This document shows positions 23,076 through 31,698 of a DNA stretch of 35,538 bases, in pieces. This stretch comes from Chloroflexi bacterium 54-19. GTDB taxonomy: Bacteria; Chloroflexota; Chloroflexia; Chloroheliales; Chloroheliaceae. The stretch covers positions 62,086 through 97,623 of the forward strand of contig MKTJ01000033.1 in NCBI GenBank assembly GCA_001898225.1, in the 5' to 3' direction. A program made the translations under genes and the position numbers. Position 1 is the first letter of the stretch. The number at the start of each line of letters is the position of its first letter. A model generated the notes under the pieces. It did no database searches. It was not told the DNA's origin and saw only the letters and a list, made by a program, of their open reading frames with translations.

Positions 23076-26000
23076 CTAAACTTGTAAAAGACTTGAAGCA
23101 GAGGTTGTCTGCTTGAGCAGATTTTCAAGCTCGTCCACGATAACGGGCGGGCTAAAGATGTAACCCTGGATTGCGTCACAGTCGATTTGATGCAGAAAAT
23201 TCAACTGTTCCTGGGTTTCTACTCCTTCGGCCACCACGCGCATCCCCAGCGAATGGGCCATCGTGACAATGGCGCTTATAATCGCGCCACCGCGCGGACC
23301 TTTTTGGGGGTTCGCGCCGATAAAGGACTGGTCGATTTTGAGGGTATCAATTGGCAGTTGTTGCAGGTAGCTAAGGGAAGAATACCCCGTGCCAAAATCG
23401 TCCAATGACAGTTTAACACCAAATTCTTTAAGCGCGCTTAATTTTTGCAAACTATCCCTGGTATCGTGGAAAAGCAAACTTTCGGTCAACTCTAATTCTA
23501 ACCATTTTGGGGCCAGACCGCTAATCTCAAGGGCTTTCTGGACAGTAGGAATAAAATCGGCCCGGTTAAACTGTAACGCCGAAACGTTGACGGCGACTTT
23601 ATAGGCGGGATAGCCCAGGTCTTGCCACGTTTTGGCCTGGCGGCAGGCTTGCTCCAACACCCAGGCCCCGATAGGCACAATCATGCCGCTTTCTTCGGCC
23701 AGGGGGATGAACAGGCTGGGGGGTATCTGGCCCATCACCGGGTGCTTCCAGCGCAGCAGGGCTTCGTACCCGATCATTTTCCCGGTCTTTAAATCTACCT
23801 GGGGCTGGTAGAGCAGGCGCAACTCGTTGCGTTCCAGCACCCGCCGCAACTGGTTTTCCAGTTCCAGCCGTTCCAGGGTCTGGGTATTCATTTCGGGGCT
23901 AAAGAACTGGTAGTTGTTTTTGCCCTGCAACTTGGCCCGGTACATGGCCCGGTCGGCGTTGGAAAGGAGTTCCTGGGCAGTCTCGCCGTCGTCGGGATAG
24001 AGGCTGATGCCGATGCTGGGGGTTATATGCAGGCTCTGGTCCGGGAGTTGAATAGGTGGTTCGAGCGCGGCCATCAGTTTCTGGGCGACCCGCTCGGCGT
24101 TAAAAAGACCCTTTAGTTCGGTCAAAATCAGGGTAAACTCGTCCCCACCGAGCCGGGCCACCGTATCGCTGTGGCGGATACACCCCTGCAAGCGCTGGGC
24201 CACTTCCTGCAAGACCATGTCGCCGGTATGGTGGCCGAGGGTGTCGTTGATAACCTTGAAGCGGTCCAAATCGACAAAAAGGACGGCCAATTTTTGACGG
24301 TTGCGCTGGGCCACCGCCAGCGAGTGGTCGAGGCGGTCCTCGAATAACATGCGGTTGGGCAGACCGGTCAGGGAATCGAAATGGGCCTGGTAATTTAACT
24401 GGTCGTTCAGGTGGCGCTGCTCGATGCCAATCGCAGCCAGCCGGGTAATGGTAGAAAGCAACTCCAGCCCCGCCGCGTTCTCGACGGTCGGCTCGCGCCA
24501 GTAAAGGGCAACCGTCCCCAGGATTTCGCGTTTGCTGGAAATGATAGGCATGGACCAGCAAGCCTGTAAGCCGTGCCCTAAAGCCAGGTCGCGGTATTTT
24601 ACCCAGTAGGGCGAACGCTTTATATCGTGGACAATTACCGGCTCGCGGCGATAGGCGGCGGTCCCACACGACCCCACATCCGGCCCGATTTCGACACCCT
24701 CGAGGGCATCGCTATAGCTTTTGGGCAGGCTGGGAGCGGCCCCCTTATAGATGCGGTTTGATTCCAGAAGGTGTATCGAGCAATAGACGTCGGGGCGCTG
24801 CCGCTCGATGGTCAGGGCTATTTTTTCCAGGACAATCGGCAGGGGGTGGTTGCGGGCGACCATTTCGAGGATTTCGTTGCGGTCCTGCTCCAAAAACTCG
24901 ATTTTCTTGCGCTCGGTAATATCGTCCAGCGTCCCGGAAATCCCGACCACTTCGCCATCGTCGCCAAGGGCGCGCCGGGCCACCAGCTCCATCCAGCGCT
25001 GGCTGCCATCCCTGGCAATCAGGCGCACTTCGAGGCGATAGTCGTCAATTTCACCCCTGGTGAGCGCCCGGAATTTCTGGATGCCCCGCTCCCAGTCTTC
25101 CTCGTAGACATAGGGCAAAAGCGGTTTGCCAAGCGTTTCTTCGACCGAATAGCCGAGCAAGTCGGTCCAGGCCGAATTGAGGAAAGTCCAGACCCCCGTT
25201 TTATCGGTCTGGAAAATTATTTCCTTGACGCTGCTGACGACCTCGCGGTATTTTTCTTCGCTCTGGCTGAGATTTTCGAACAGGTGGGCGTTACGGATAG
25301 CCACGCTGACCTGGTCGCTGAGCAGGGTCAGCAGGTTAAAATCTTCCTCGCTGAGCAAGGGGTCGCCCTGCGACTCGACCGCCAGGACACCCACCACCTG
25401 GCCGTCCCGCCCCTTGAGCGGGATAATAATGGCCTGGGTTATCCCGGTGATAGCCCAGAGAAAATCTTTATCTTCGGCGGCGTTGCGGACAAAATAGCCT
25501 GTCCCGGTGCGGACGACCCGCCCGGAAATCCCGCTATCTACCGGGATACTTTCCAGCAGGCTGTCGTAGCCTACCACCGCCTGCAAGACCAGGTTGTTGC
25601 CGTTGCGCAGGTAGATACTGACCAGTTTGTAACCGAAAGCCTGGCTAATCTGGCTGACGATGGTCTGGAAAATTTCTTCGAGCCGGACACTGGAATTGAT
25701 GACCTGGGCCACCTGCTGGACCGTTGTTAACTCAACCAGGCGGCGGCGGGCGGCGGAATAAAGCCGGGCGTTATCCAGGGCAATCGAGGCAAGCTGAGAA
25801 ATCCGGTTGAGCAGTTCGATTTCTTCCTGACCGAACTGGCGATTTTCGTCCTGGGAGGCTAACCCGATAACCCCGACTACTTCCAGGCCCGACTTCAACG
25901 GAACGCCTACCGCCGCTTTTATGGTGTCATACTGGCCCGTAGAAATCCGTCCCGGCCAGCGCTTATAGTCCGAAACGACCAGCGGTTGGCCGGTGCTCCA

Positions 26001-27350
26001 GACCTGGCCGCCAAAGTACTCGCCCAGACGGACCGGGTCCGGGGCCGGGTTGGCGAAAAAGCCTACCCCGACCGTCATCACCATAAACTCGCTTTCCGGT
26101 TCGCGCAGGTAAATAAAACCGTCAGGAGTGCCGCCGAGGGTCGCGGCCCGGCCAATAATGGTCTGGAGCAGTTCGGTAATATCGAGCCGGTTCAGGAGCG
26201 AAAGGGCCGTTTCGTGCATGACGGCCATATACTCGTTTTGCTGGCGGAAAGCTTCCATAAACTGGCGGTGTTGCGAGTTATCCCGGATATTGAGGATAAG
26301 ACCGTTTACGGCCTGGTCGGTCAGGCGGTTATCCAGGACGATTTCCATATAGGTCCAGGCCCCGGAATCATCCTTCACCCGCACTTCCACCATCGCCACC
26401 GTCCCGCTACTGCTTTTAACACGGTCGAGGGTTTCCCGGTAAGTTTTCAAATCATCGGGATGGAGATATTTGCTGAAGGGTTTTCCGGTGACGGTTTCCG
26501 GGTTGTAGCCAAGCAACCGCTCGATAGTCGGACTGGAGTAGCGGATAATCTCGTCTTCATCTAGAATTGCGATGATGTCCTGGGAATTCTGGACCATCGA
26601 GCGGAAACGGGCTTCGCTGCGTTCGACGTTTTCCTGGGCTTTGCGGCGCGAATTGATGTTTACCAGGCCCAGGCAGACCCCGCCGATTTCGCCGCTATCC
26701 CGCCAGACCGGGGCAAAGTTAAATTCGAACCAGTTTTCACTGCCGTCCTTACCCTGGATAGGGCGTTCAACCACGGTCGTTTCGCCCTTGAGGGCCCTGG
26801 CAAAATACTGCTTAAAGCCCTCAAATTTGCCAATCGGCACGATACCGATAACGGACTGGCCTTTTTCCAGCTTTAGCTGGGTCATTTCCAGGACTTCTTC
26901 ATAGGCTTTTTTGTTAAATTCGCGGATGAACTGGCCCTGGTCAATTAAGATAAAGCCTTGCAGACTGTTATTCAGGATAGCCTGGAGGTTGGAGCGCGAA
27001 ATCGCCAGCGCCCTGGAAGTGTGGGAGGCGCTTTTCATCAGGTGATGGGTCAGGTCGGTTAAAAAACCAAGCGTAATGAAGATGATAGCTAAAATAATTA
27101 GCGAAGGAATAACCTTGAGAGAGGTTAAAATAATAACCGAGGCGGCAATCAGGCAGCCAAAGACCAGCATGGACCAGTAGATGGCCCGTTTGTAGAAAAT
27201 AGCGGCCCAGGAAACCGGCACTACCAGGGTAATCATGAGGGAAATGGGGCCGTTCGTCCATACCAAAATCGTACTCAGAAGCAGGGTTAAAACGAAGTAA
27301 CCTGCCACGAATAGGGCAATAGTGCGGGGATTTTGGGATGTGCTAGGCAC
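23076..27350 (-). CDS. Membrane PAS/GAF-GGDEF-EAL cyclic-di-GMP signalling protein
   Basis: A 1424-residue sensor that probably sets cyclic-di-GMP levels. About four membrane helices (10-100) come first, then PAS domains near 118-240 and 244-362, GAF near 380-545 and 560-700, PAS near 705-825, GAF near 850-985, a GGDEF domain (about 1000-1160) and an EAL domain (about 1170-1415). Both output motifs look intact: RLGGDEF with GGDEF at 1068-1072, and YEALLRW with EAL at 1196-1198, so it may both make and break c-di-GMP. GTG 27350 is used because GGAGG lies 10 nt before it. A promoter candidate lies at 27429-27457. Confidence 0.94.
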   Translation of the reverse strand: MPSTSQNPRTIALFVAGYFVLTLLLSTILVWTNGPISLMITLVVPVSWAAIFYKRAIYWSMLVFGCLIAASVIILTSLKVIPSLIILAIIFITLGFLTDLTHHLMKSASHTSRALAISRSNLQAILNNSLQGFILIDQGQFIREFNKKAYEEVLEMTQLKLEKGQSVIGIVPIGKFEGFKQYFARALKGETTVVERPIQGKDGSENWFEFNFAPVWRDSGEIGGVCLGLVNINSRRKAQENVERSEARFRSMVQNSQDIIAILDEDEIIRYSSPTIERLLGYNPETVTGKPFSKYLHPDDLKTYRETLDRVKSSSGTVAMVEVRVKDDSGAWTYMEIVLDNRLTDQAVNGLILNIRDNSQHRQFMEAFRQQNEYMAVMHETALSLLNRLDITELLQTIIGRAATLGGTPDGFIYLREPESEFMVMTVGVGFFANPAPDPVRLGEYFGGQVWSTGQPLVVSDYKRWPGRISTGQYDTIKAAVGVPLKSGLEVVGVIGLASQDENRQFGQEEIELLNRISQLASIALDNARLYSAARRRLVELTTVQQVAQVINSSVRLEEIFQTIVSQISQAFGYKLVSIYLRNGNNLVLQAVVGYDSLLESIPVDSGISGRVVRTGTGYFVRNAAEDKDFLWAITGITQAIIIPLKGRDGQVVGVLAVESQGDPLLSEEDFNLLTLLSDQVSVAIRNAHLFENLSQSEEKYREVVSSVKEIIFQTDKTGVWTFLNSAWTDLLGYSVEETLGKPLLPYVYEEDWERGIQKFRALTRGEIDDYRLEVRLIARDGSQRWMELVARRALGDDGEVVGISGTLDDITERKKIEFLEQDRNEILEMVARNHPLPIVLEKIALTIERQRPDVYCSIHLLESNRIYKGAAPSLPKSYSDALEGVEIGPDVGSCGTAAYRREPVIVHDIKRSPYWVKYRDLALGHGLQACWSMPIISSKREILGTVALYWREPTVENAAGLELLSTITRLAAIGIEQRHLNDQLNYQAHFDSLTGLPNRMLFEDRLDHSLAVAQRNRQKLAVLFVDLDRFKVINDTLGHHTGDMVLQEVAQRLQGCIRHSDTVARLGGDEFTLILTELKGLFNAERVAQKLMAALEPPIQLPDQSLHITPSIGISLYPDDGETAQELLSNADRAMYRAKLQGKNNYQFFSPEMNTQTLERLELENQLRRVLERNELRLLYQPQVDLKTGKMIGYEALLRWKHPVMGQIPPSLFIPLAEESGMIVPIGAWVLEQACRQAKTWQDLGYPAYKVAVNVSALQFNRADFIPTVQKALEISGLAPKWLELELTESLLFHDTRDSLQKLSALKEFGVKLSLDDFGTGYSSLSYLQQLPIDTLKIDQSFIGANPQKGPRGGAIISAIVTMAHSLGMRVVAEGVETQEQLNFLHQIDCDAIQGYIFSPPVIVDELENLLKQTTSASSLLQV

Positions 27351-27428
27351 TTAAAGAAAACCTCCAAACAAAAAGGCTCTTTTTATGTAAGGTCTTTTAA
27401 ACCCCTGGGAATGGTGTCTTCCCTCATG

Positions 27429-27457
27429 ACTATATCGTAAAACTGAGCATCCGTTAA
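27429..27457 (-). promoter_or_regulatory. Promoter candidate for the c-di-GMP signalling gene
   Basis: On the minus strand: TTAACG (27457-27452), a 17-nt spacer, then TATAGT (27434-27429), about 80 nt before the GTG start. The leader also contains a small AAAAAG-AGC-CTTTTT hairpin near 27370-27385. Confidence 0.45.
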
Positions 27458-27798
27458 TTGCAACAAAATTCCGCGTATAAAAGGGTGGTCTCAAGCGCAC
27501 CATTCGTACCAGAAACAAAGTTTGTAAGGGCCATTTTAGCATCTTTCAGCCTGGCCGCATAGCTTCTGCCAAGTTTCGCTATAACTTACAACCAGTTGCA
27601 GTTATTAAACTAAATAACCCATTAAAAAATCAATAGGTCGATTTTCCCATGTGGAATGAAAAAAGGGGGGATTTTCCGGCAGGGTTTATGCTAGAAAAAC
27701 AACCTGACCTGTTGGCGCCCGGGTCTAAACCCGGCCTGGCATACCGACGAAGCAAGAATAAAACCAGGATGAAGCTAGAAAGAGAGATAAAAAAATAA
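27458..27798. other. Intergenic region without recognised gene
   Basis: This stretch separates the minus-strand signalling gene from the plus-strand phospholipase D-like gene, so it should hold a promoter for the latter. I see only a palindrome CCGGGT/ACCCGG near 27719-27736 and no convincing -35/-10 pair. Short reading frames here lack ribosome sites and recognisable features. Confidence 0.4.
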
Positions 27799-28950
27799 AT
27801 GAGCCAACCTTCCAGTAATCTGCCTGAAAATGACCTGTCCGCCTTCTTTTTAGCCCAGGGTGAGCAGACCGGCGAATCGGTCGCGCACCTCCTGGCCGAA
27901 TTTATCGCCGGGGCCACCCAGTCCCTCGATATTGCGGTCTACGATATGCGGCTCAGCGAATCGCTCAAGGAGATATTAGCCAGCGCTTTGCGCGAAAGGG
28001 CCAAAGCCGGGGTAGAAATCCGCATCGCCTATGACGCCGACAAACCCGAAACACCGATGCTCTCCCAGGGGCAAGACCCCGCCCCGGGCGGTACCGGCCA
28101 GTTTGTCCAATCGCTCGGCTATCCCTGGCGGCGTATCGGCGGGTTGAAGTTGATGCACCACAAATACATAGTGCGCGACGCCAATTCGCCCAGGGCCAGC
28201 GTCTGGACCGGTTCGACCAACTGGACCACCGACTCCTGGACTTTGCAGGAAAACAATATTGTCCAGTTGTACTCCCCGGAGGTGGCGGGCTACTACGCCA
28301 GCGATTTTCAGCAGTTGTGGGTTAAAAGCAATATCGGCAACAGCGGTTCATTCGATACGCGCACGGTCCACCTGACCTACCAGGGCGAACCAGCCCGCGT
28401 GCGCCTGCTTTTTTCGCCCGGTCGCGGCCCCGCGATTGACTACGAGGTGGCCCAGCACGTGGCTCAGGCCCGCGAAAGGGTCCGTATTTGCAGCATGCTG
28501 CTCAATTCCAGCGCCCTGGTGTCGGCCCTCAACGATTTGCTCAATACCGACCAGGCCCCGGTCAGCGGCATTTATGACCATACCCAGATGGCCGGGGTGC
28601 TTTACCAGTGGCAGAGCGTCCGCCACAACCAGTGGAAGATTAGCGCGGTCGAGAATATAGTCGAGGAGGCCGACCTGACCGGCAAAAACTCGCGCCCTTA
28701 CGCGCCGGATACGCCGCACGATTTTATGCATAACAAGGTGCTGGTGGTAGACGATACGGTTATTACCGGCTCGTACAATTTTTCGCACAGCGCCGAACTC
28801 AACGCCGAAAACATTTTGATGATTGAGTCGCGAGCCCTGGCCGACCAGTACAGCGCTTATATCGACCACCTGCTTAAAAAATACGAGGTGAACGGGACTA
28901 ATGGGCGCACGCCGCTCCAACCGGTGCCGGTGGCCCCGGATGAAGAATAG
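27799..28950 (+). CDS. Phospholipase D-like (HKD) protein
   Basis: A 383-residue member of the phospholipase D superfamily, whose members cleave or transfer phosphodiester bonds in lipids or nucleic acids. Both catalytic HxKxxxxD motifs are present: His 120, Lys 122, Asp 127 in MHHKYIVRD, followed by TGSTNWT; and His 311, Lys 313, Asp 318 in MHNKVLVVDD, followed by TGSYNFS. No signal peptide or membrane helix is visible, so it is probably cytoplasmic and could be a nuclease or a phospholipase; the sequence does not decide. The ribosome site before ATG 27799 is weak (GAGAG, about 10 nt upstream). A heptamer array begins a few bases after the stop. Confidence 0.9.
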   Translation: MSQPSSNLPENDLSAFFLAQGEQTGESVAHLLAEFIAGATQSLDIAVYDMRLSESLKEILASALRERAKAGVEIRIAYDADKPETPMLSQGQDPAPGGTGQFVQSLGYPWRRIGGLKLMHHKYIVRDANSPRASVWTGSTNWTTDSWTLQENNIVQLYSPEVAGYYASDFQQLWVKSNIGNSGSFDTRTVHLTYQGEPARVRLLFSPGRGPAIDYEVAQHVAQARERVRICSMLLNSSALVSALNDLLNTDQAPVSGIYDHTQMAGVLYQWQSVRHNQWKISAVENIVEEADLTGKNSRPYAPDTPHDFMHNKVLVVDDTVITGSYNFSHSAELNAENILMIESRALADQYSAYIDHLLKKYEVNGTNGRTPLQPVPVAPDEE

Positions 28951-28955
28951 TTTTT

Positions 28956-29042
28956 AGTAGTCAGAGGGCAGTAGTCAGAGGGCAGAGGGCAGTAGTCAGA
29001 GGGCAGTAGTCAGAGGGCAGTAGTCAGAGGGCAGAGGGCAGT
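28956..29042 (+). repeat. Heptanucleotide array after the phospholipase D-like gene
   Basis: Alternating CAGAGGG and CAGTAGT units. The stop codon TAG is followed by TTTTTAGTAG and then the array; the same junction, TAG plus TTTTTAGTAG plus array, occurs after the esterase gene on the minus strand. The array also ends in a copy of GTTTTTAGA. Confidence 0.88.
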
Positions 29043-29069
29043 TTTTAGACCAGAGAAAGGAGTGGTGTT

Positions 29070-29297
29070 ATGACCGAATACAGGGGGGAAGGCAAGGAAG
29101 ACCGGACCCTGGATGAAGGCGAAGAATTGACCGGGTTGGAATACGAAGCCACCCGCCGCCCGCTTTCGGCGGAGGAACAACAGCGCCTGGCCCAACTGCG
29201 CCAGAACAGTGAAAAGATAGCCCGTACCGAGCAGGAGAAGGCGGTCGAGAGTGAACTGACCGATAGCACCACGGTCAGCGGCGACGACAGCCCGTAA
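29070..29297 (+). CDS. Small acidic protein of unknown function
   Basis: A 75-residue hydrophilic, Glu-rich protein with a probable central helix (PLSAEEQQRLAQLRQN) and a Ser/Asp-rich tail. AAAGGAG lies 7 nt before ATG 29070, which is the main reason for calling it. It contains no hydrophobic segment and no cysteine. I recognise no family. It follows the heptamer array of the preceding gene and could share its transcript. Confidence 0.65.
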   Translation: MTEYRGEGKEDRTLDEGEELTGLEYEATRRPLSAEEQQRLAQLRQNSEKIARTEQEKAVESELTDSTTVSGDDSP

Positions 29298-29335
29298 ATA
29301 CTCACCCGGTACGGCGCGCCCTGTTATTTCAAAGG

Positions 29336-29371
29336 CCAAAAGAAAAGCCTGGCTCAATGTTGAACCAGGCT
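29336..29371 (-). terminator. Terminator overlapping the end of the LysE-family gene
   Basis: On the minus strand AGCCTGG (29371-29365) pairs with CCAGGCT (29352-29346), followed by TTTCTTTTG. The TGA stop of the exporter gene lies within the loop. Confidence 0.8.
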
Positions 29372-29980
29372 GAGGATAGACAGCAGGCCAAAGACCACCA
29401 GTATGACGCCGGATAGACGGTTGACCCAGACCATCCCGGCAGGGGTGATGCGGTGCCGGACCAGGCTCAGGAAGGTGGTCAGGATTAGCCACCAGGAGGT
29501 CGAGCCGCACATTACCCCCAGCACCAGGATGGTGGCGGAGAGATAGTCGCCGGAAGTGCTGCCAATGCCGAGCCCGGCCATGATGGCCGCGAACGAAATA
29601 ATGGTAGCAGGGTTGGTCAAAGTAAGAAGCATGGTCGTGATGAAATAGCCGGGCAAACTTTTCGGTTTATTTTTCCCGTCGGCGGCTTTTTCGGCGGGCC
29701 TGGACAGTAATGTTTTAACGCCGAGGTAGAGCAAAAACCCGCCCCCTAGCAGGTGCAGCCAGAATTGTTCGTTTATGAGAAAGCTGGTAATAAAAGTCAG
29801 GCCAAAGCCACCCAGCGCCCCGTAAAAAGTATCCCCGGCGGCTATGCCCAGGCCGGAAACAAGCCCGATCAGGCGGCCTTCCGCGACGGTCCGCCGGATA
29901 ATCAGGACGCTCATCGGCCCGACCGGGGCGGCGATGGAGAGGCCGATTAACAGGCCCCGGATAAAGAAATCGAAACTCAT
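29354..29980 (-). CDS. LysE/RhtB-family amino acid exporter
   Basis: A 208-residue inner-membrane protein with about six helices. The N-terminus FIRGLLIGLSIAAPVGPMSVLIIRRT carries the AAPVGP motif of LysE/RhtB exporters, and TNPATIISF is the second family hallmark. Members export amino acids or related small molecules; which one cannot be told here. I start it at ATG 29980 and not at the ATG 36 nt upstream, because GGGGAA lies about 6 nt before it and the family begins at this point. It is preceded by a 255-nt leader with a strong promoter and a terminator 37 nt before the start codon, which suggests control by attenuation. Confidence 0.9.
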   Translation of the reverse strand: MSFDFFIRGLLIGLSIAAPVGPMSVLIIRRTVAEGRLIGLVSGLGIAAGDTFYGALGGFGLTFITSFLINEQFWLHLLGGGFLLYLGVKTLLSRPAEKAADGKNKPKSLPGYFITTMLLTLTNPATIISFAAIMAGLGIGSTSGDYLSATILVLGVMCGSTSWWLILTTFLSLVRHRITPAGMVWVNRLSGVILVVFGLLSILSLVQH

Positions 29981-30004
29981 TGGTTTTCCCCTTTTCTTAT
30001 AAAA

Positions 30005-30049
30005 ACTATAAAACAAAAATCGCCAGACCTTTGCGTGGTCTGGCGATTT
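30005..30049 (-). terminator. Attenuator terminator in the LysE leader
   Basis: A perfect 13-bp stem: AAATCGCCAGACC (30049-30037) with GGTCTGGCGATTT (30029-30017), a 7-nt loop, then TTTGTTTTATAG on the minus strand. It lies between the promoter and the exporter start codon, so it must be bypassed for expression. Confidence 0.85.
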
Positions 30050-30236
30050 ACCTTTAAGTTATCTTTTAGCGAAACTTAGCGGCAACCGGAATTAACCAGA
30101 CCTCCTGTAAGGCTGGCTCTGCTGCTGCAAACCGGAAAGACCGGTGTTTGGCTTAAAAGGTAACGACATTTCTTTCTTTGCTTACTTCTGTGCGAATTCC
30201 ATGCTAATAACTGAGGCCCGGTTAAATCATGGGCCT
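30017..30236 (-). promoter_or_regulatory. Candidate riboswitch or attenuator leader of the LysE-family gene
   Basis: Read on the minus strand from about 30236. First comes a 5' hairpin AGGCCC/GGGCCT (30236-30214). An 11-bp closing stem (one bulge) follows, between 30163-30152 and 30058-30048; it encloses an ACCGG-UCUUU-CCGGU hairpin and an AGCCAG/CUGGUU hairpin. The terminator comes directly after, sharing two bases with the closing stem. GGTCTGG at 30102-30096 within the enclosed part is identical to the terminator's 3' arm and can pair with its 5' arm CCAGACC (30043-30037), forming an antiterminator. I could not match the core to a known riboswitch class. Function inferred from architecture only. 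Confidence 0.6.
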
Positions 30237-30240
30237 TTTG

Positions 30241-30269
30241 ATTATAGCAACGTCCGGTTGTGATTACAA
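30241..30269 (-). promoter_or_regulatory. Promoter of the LysE-family gene
   Basis: On the minus strand: TTGTAA (30269-30264), a 17-nt spacer, then TATAAT (30246-30241), preceded by TGC to give an extended -10. The transcription start would be near 30235, about 255 nt before the start codon. Confidence 0.72.
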
Positions 30270-30327
30270 GTGATATTTAATTCACTTTCACCGCAACTGC
30301 AAAGTCGTTGAACATCTGTCACGTACC

Positions 30328-30471
30328 TTCGACCGTGCTATTCGCCAACGGCGCGGCCCCCAGGGAACGCTACGGGCTAGATTCCGCCGATGCGACACAC
30401 CAGTGTGGCTGCGACTACGCGCCCTACGACGCGCCCGGCGGGTGTGACAAAGAGGTGCGCTCGGAATGACA
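30328..30471 (-). repeat. Dispersed TGTCATTCCGAG repeat, second copy
   Basis: Read on the minus strand, it starts TGTCATTCCGAGCGCA, contains GGAATCTAG and ends through GCGCCGTTGGCGAATAGCACGG, matching unit A at 19311-19393. It carries about 60 extra bases between the first and second conserved blocks, including a CACCAGTGTGG-like palindrome and GC-rich repeats of GCGCG. The rest of 30272-30327 and 30472-30528 shows no gene. Confidence 0.7.
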
Positions 30472-30528
30472 GGGTAGAATGTTCGGAATCACAAGAATGA
30501 GGGTGCAACCTGCGAGTATGCCAAATAC

Positions 30529-30674
30529 TACCTTCTGCCCACTGCCCTCTGACTACTGCCCTCTGACTACTGCCCTCTGCCTTCTGCCCTCTGCCTTCTG
30601 CCCTCTGCCCTCTGCCTTCTGACTTCTGCCTTCTGACTTCTGCCTTCTGACTACTCCCCTCTGCCCTCTGACTA
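30529..30674 (-). repeat. Longest heptanucleotide array, directly after the roadblock gene
   Basis: About twenty 7-nt units (CAGAGGG, CAGTAGT, CAGAAGG, CAGAAGT on the minus strand). The TAG stop of the roadblock gene (30677-30675) is itself the first part of the TAGTAG edge that begins the array. Confidence 0.88.
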
Positions 30675-31052
30675 CTAATCAAGAAAATTGGCGAGTTCTT
30701 TGGCGGCCCGGCGCATGTAATAGATAAGCATGCCGAGTTTGGCTTCACGCCGCGAGAGAATACCCAGGACGGCTTTATCGGCTACGGCCATAAGCAGCAC
30801 ATCTCCATCGGCCCCGCGCAGGAAGACCTGTTCCAGGAGGCCGCGCCCCAAATCGAGCGAGATACGTTCGGCCAGGGCCAGCAGACTCGCGCTCATCGCC
30901 GAAACCCGGTCCTCGTCGCTGGCGTCGGGCAGGGTCGAGGTGAGCATGAGGCCATCCATCGTGATCAGGACGGTGGCCTCAATATCGGGCGAAGAAGCTT
31001 GCAGCCGGTGTAATTCCTCCTGCATTTCAAGGAGTTGCGAGGCGGAAAACAT
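30675..31052 (-). CDS. Roadblock/LC7-domain protein (MglB/CvnB-like)
   Basis: A 125-residue protein that is essentially one roadblock/LC7 domain: an N-terminal helix (LLEMQEELHRLQ), then IEATVLITMDGLMLTSTLP, a central helix with SASLLALAERISLDLG, and DVLLMAVADKAVLGILSRREAKLGMLIYYMRRAAKEL. Such proteins dimerise and act as partners or GTPase-activating subunits of MglA/Cvn-type GTPases. The gene starts 3 nt after the stop of the GTPase gene, with GGAGGG inside the end of that gene, so the two are co-translated and probably interact. The protein should be cytoplasmic. Confidence 0.9.
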   Translation of the reverse strand: MFSASQLLEMQEELHRLQASSPDIEATVLITMDGLMLTSTLPDASDEDRVSAMSASLLALAERISLDLGRGLLEQVFLRGADGDVLLMAVADKAVLGILSRREAKLGMLIYYMRRAAKELANFLD

Positions 31053-31055
31053 GGT

Positions 31056-31589
31056 TTAGCCCTCCTCTATGAATTCGAGGACTGAGTACAACAATTCGAG
31101 CAAGACGTTGCGGACCTGGCGGGGGTCGAGGGCCACGCAGGGCACGATTTTGACATTCTCGTCCAGCCGCAGGGAGTGGCGAATGTCTTCGGGGGCCCAG
31201 GCGTCGGGCAAGTCCTGTTTGTTGCAGGCGACAATATAGGGCGTTTTCTGGTTAGCAGTGAAAAAGTCAATAATCCGGCTGGTCTCCCGGAAGGTATCGG
31301 GCCGGGTGCTGTCCACCAGCACGACCATCCCCATCATCCCCTGCGAGAGCATTTCCCACATAAAATCGAAGCGTTTCTGGCCGGGGGTGCCAAAAAGATG
31401 CAGGACCAGGTCGTTGCCGACCACAATCCGGCCAAAATCCATCGCCACGGTGGTTTCTTTTTTTAACAGGCTGGCTTCATCGGTGCTTTTGCGTTCAGTC
31501 GAAACCACATCGGTTTCGCTGATAGTCTTGATAAACTCGCTCTTGCCCGAAGCGAGCGCCCCTGTAACAACCATTTTGACCGTTTGCAC
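31056..31589 (-). CDS. Small Ras-like GTPase (MglA/CvnD-type)
   Basis: A 177-residue small GTPase. G1 is GALASGKSEF from residue 9, G3 is FGTPGQKRF in place of DTxGQ, and G4 is NKQDL; no clear G5 is seen. This pattern fits the bacterial group found next to roadblock proteins in Myxococcus (mglA) and in Streptomyces conservons (cvnD), which act as switches in polarity or signalling. GTG 31589 is the likely start, with GGAGGT 4 nt upstream; an in-frame ATG five codons later is possible. It sits between a DUF4388 protein gene (109 nt upstream) and the roadblock gene. Confidence 0.9.
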   Translation of the reverse strand: MQTVKMVVTGALASGKSEFIKTISETDVVSTERKSTDEASLLKKETTVAMDFGRIVVGNDLVLHLFGTPGQKRFDFMWEMLSQGMMGMVVLVDSTRPDTFRETSRIIDFFTANQKTPYIVACNKQDLPDAWAPEDIRHSLRLDENVKIVPCVALDPRQVRNVLLELLYSVLEFIEEG

Positions 31590-31698
31590 ATGACCTCCGT
31601 CAACCAGGCGCTTTTCCAGCGGCGCAGGTTTAGCTGTAGAAACCCGAAAAAGGGTTTTAAGCCGGGTTCAGAATCAGAATTAGAAAAAACTATTAAAG

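Noticed and set aside
24771..25730. Plus-strand open frame of 319 residues opposite the GGDEF-EAL gene
   Set aside because: It lies wholly within conserved PAS/GAF coding sequence on the other strand and has no recognisable domain.
27351..27542. Minus-strand 63-residue open frame upstream of the signalling gene
   Set aside because: It lies across the promoter and leader, has no ribosome site and no similarity I recognise.
30048..30163. TPP riboswitch or c-di-GMP-I riboswitch in the LysE leader
   Set aside because: CTGGTTAATTCCGG resembles part of the TPP aptamer, but CTGAGA and GCGnAGGGA are missing. GCAGAGCCA and CCGGTTGCCG recall the c-di-GMP-I aptamer, but the GGCAA/TTGCC closing pair is absent. 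Neither match is complete enough.
30005..30236. T-box leader
   Set aside because: No UGGnACC T-box sequence or specifier stem I could be found.
30529..30674. CRISPR array
   Set aside because: Units are 7 nt and contiguous, with no unique spacers and no cas genes nearby.
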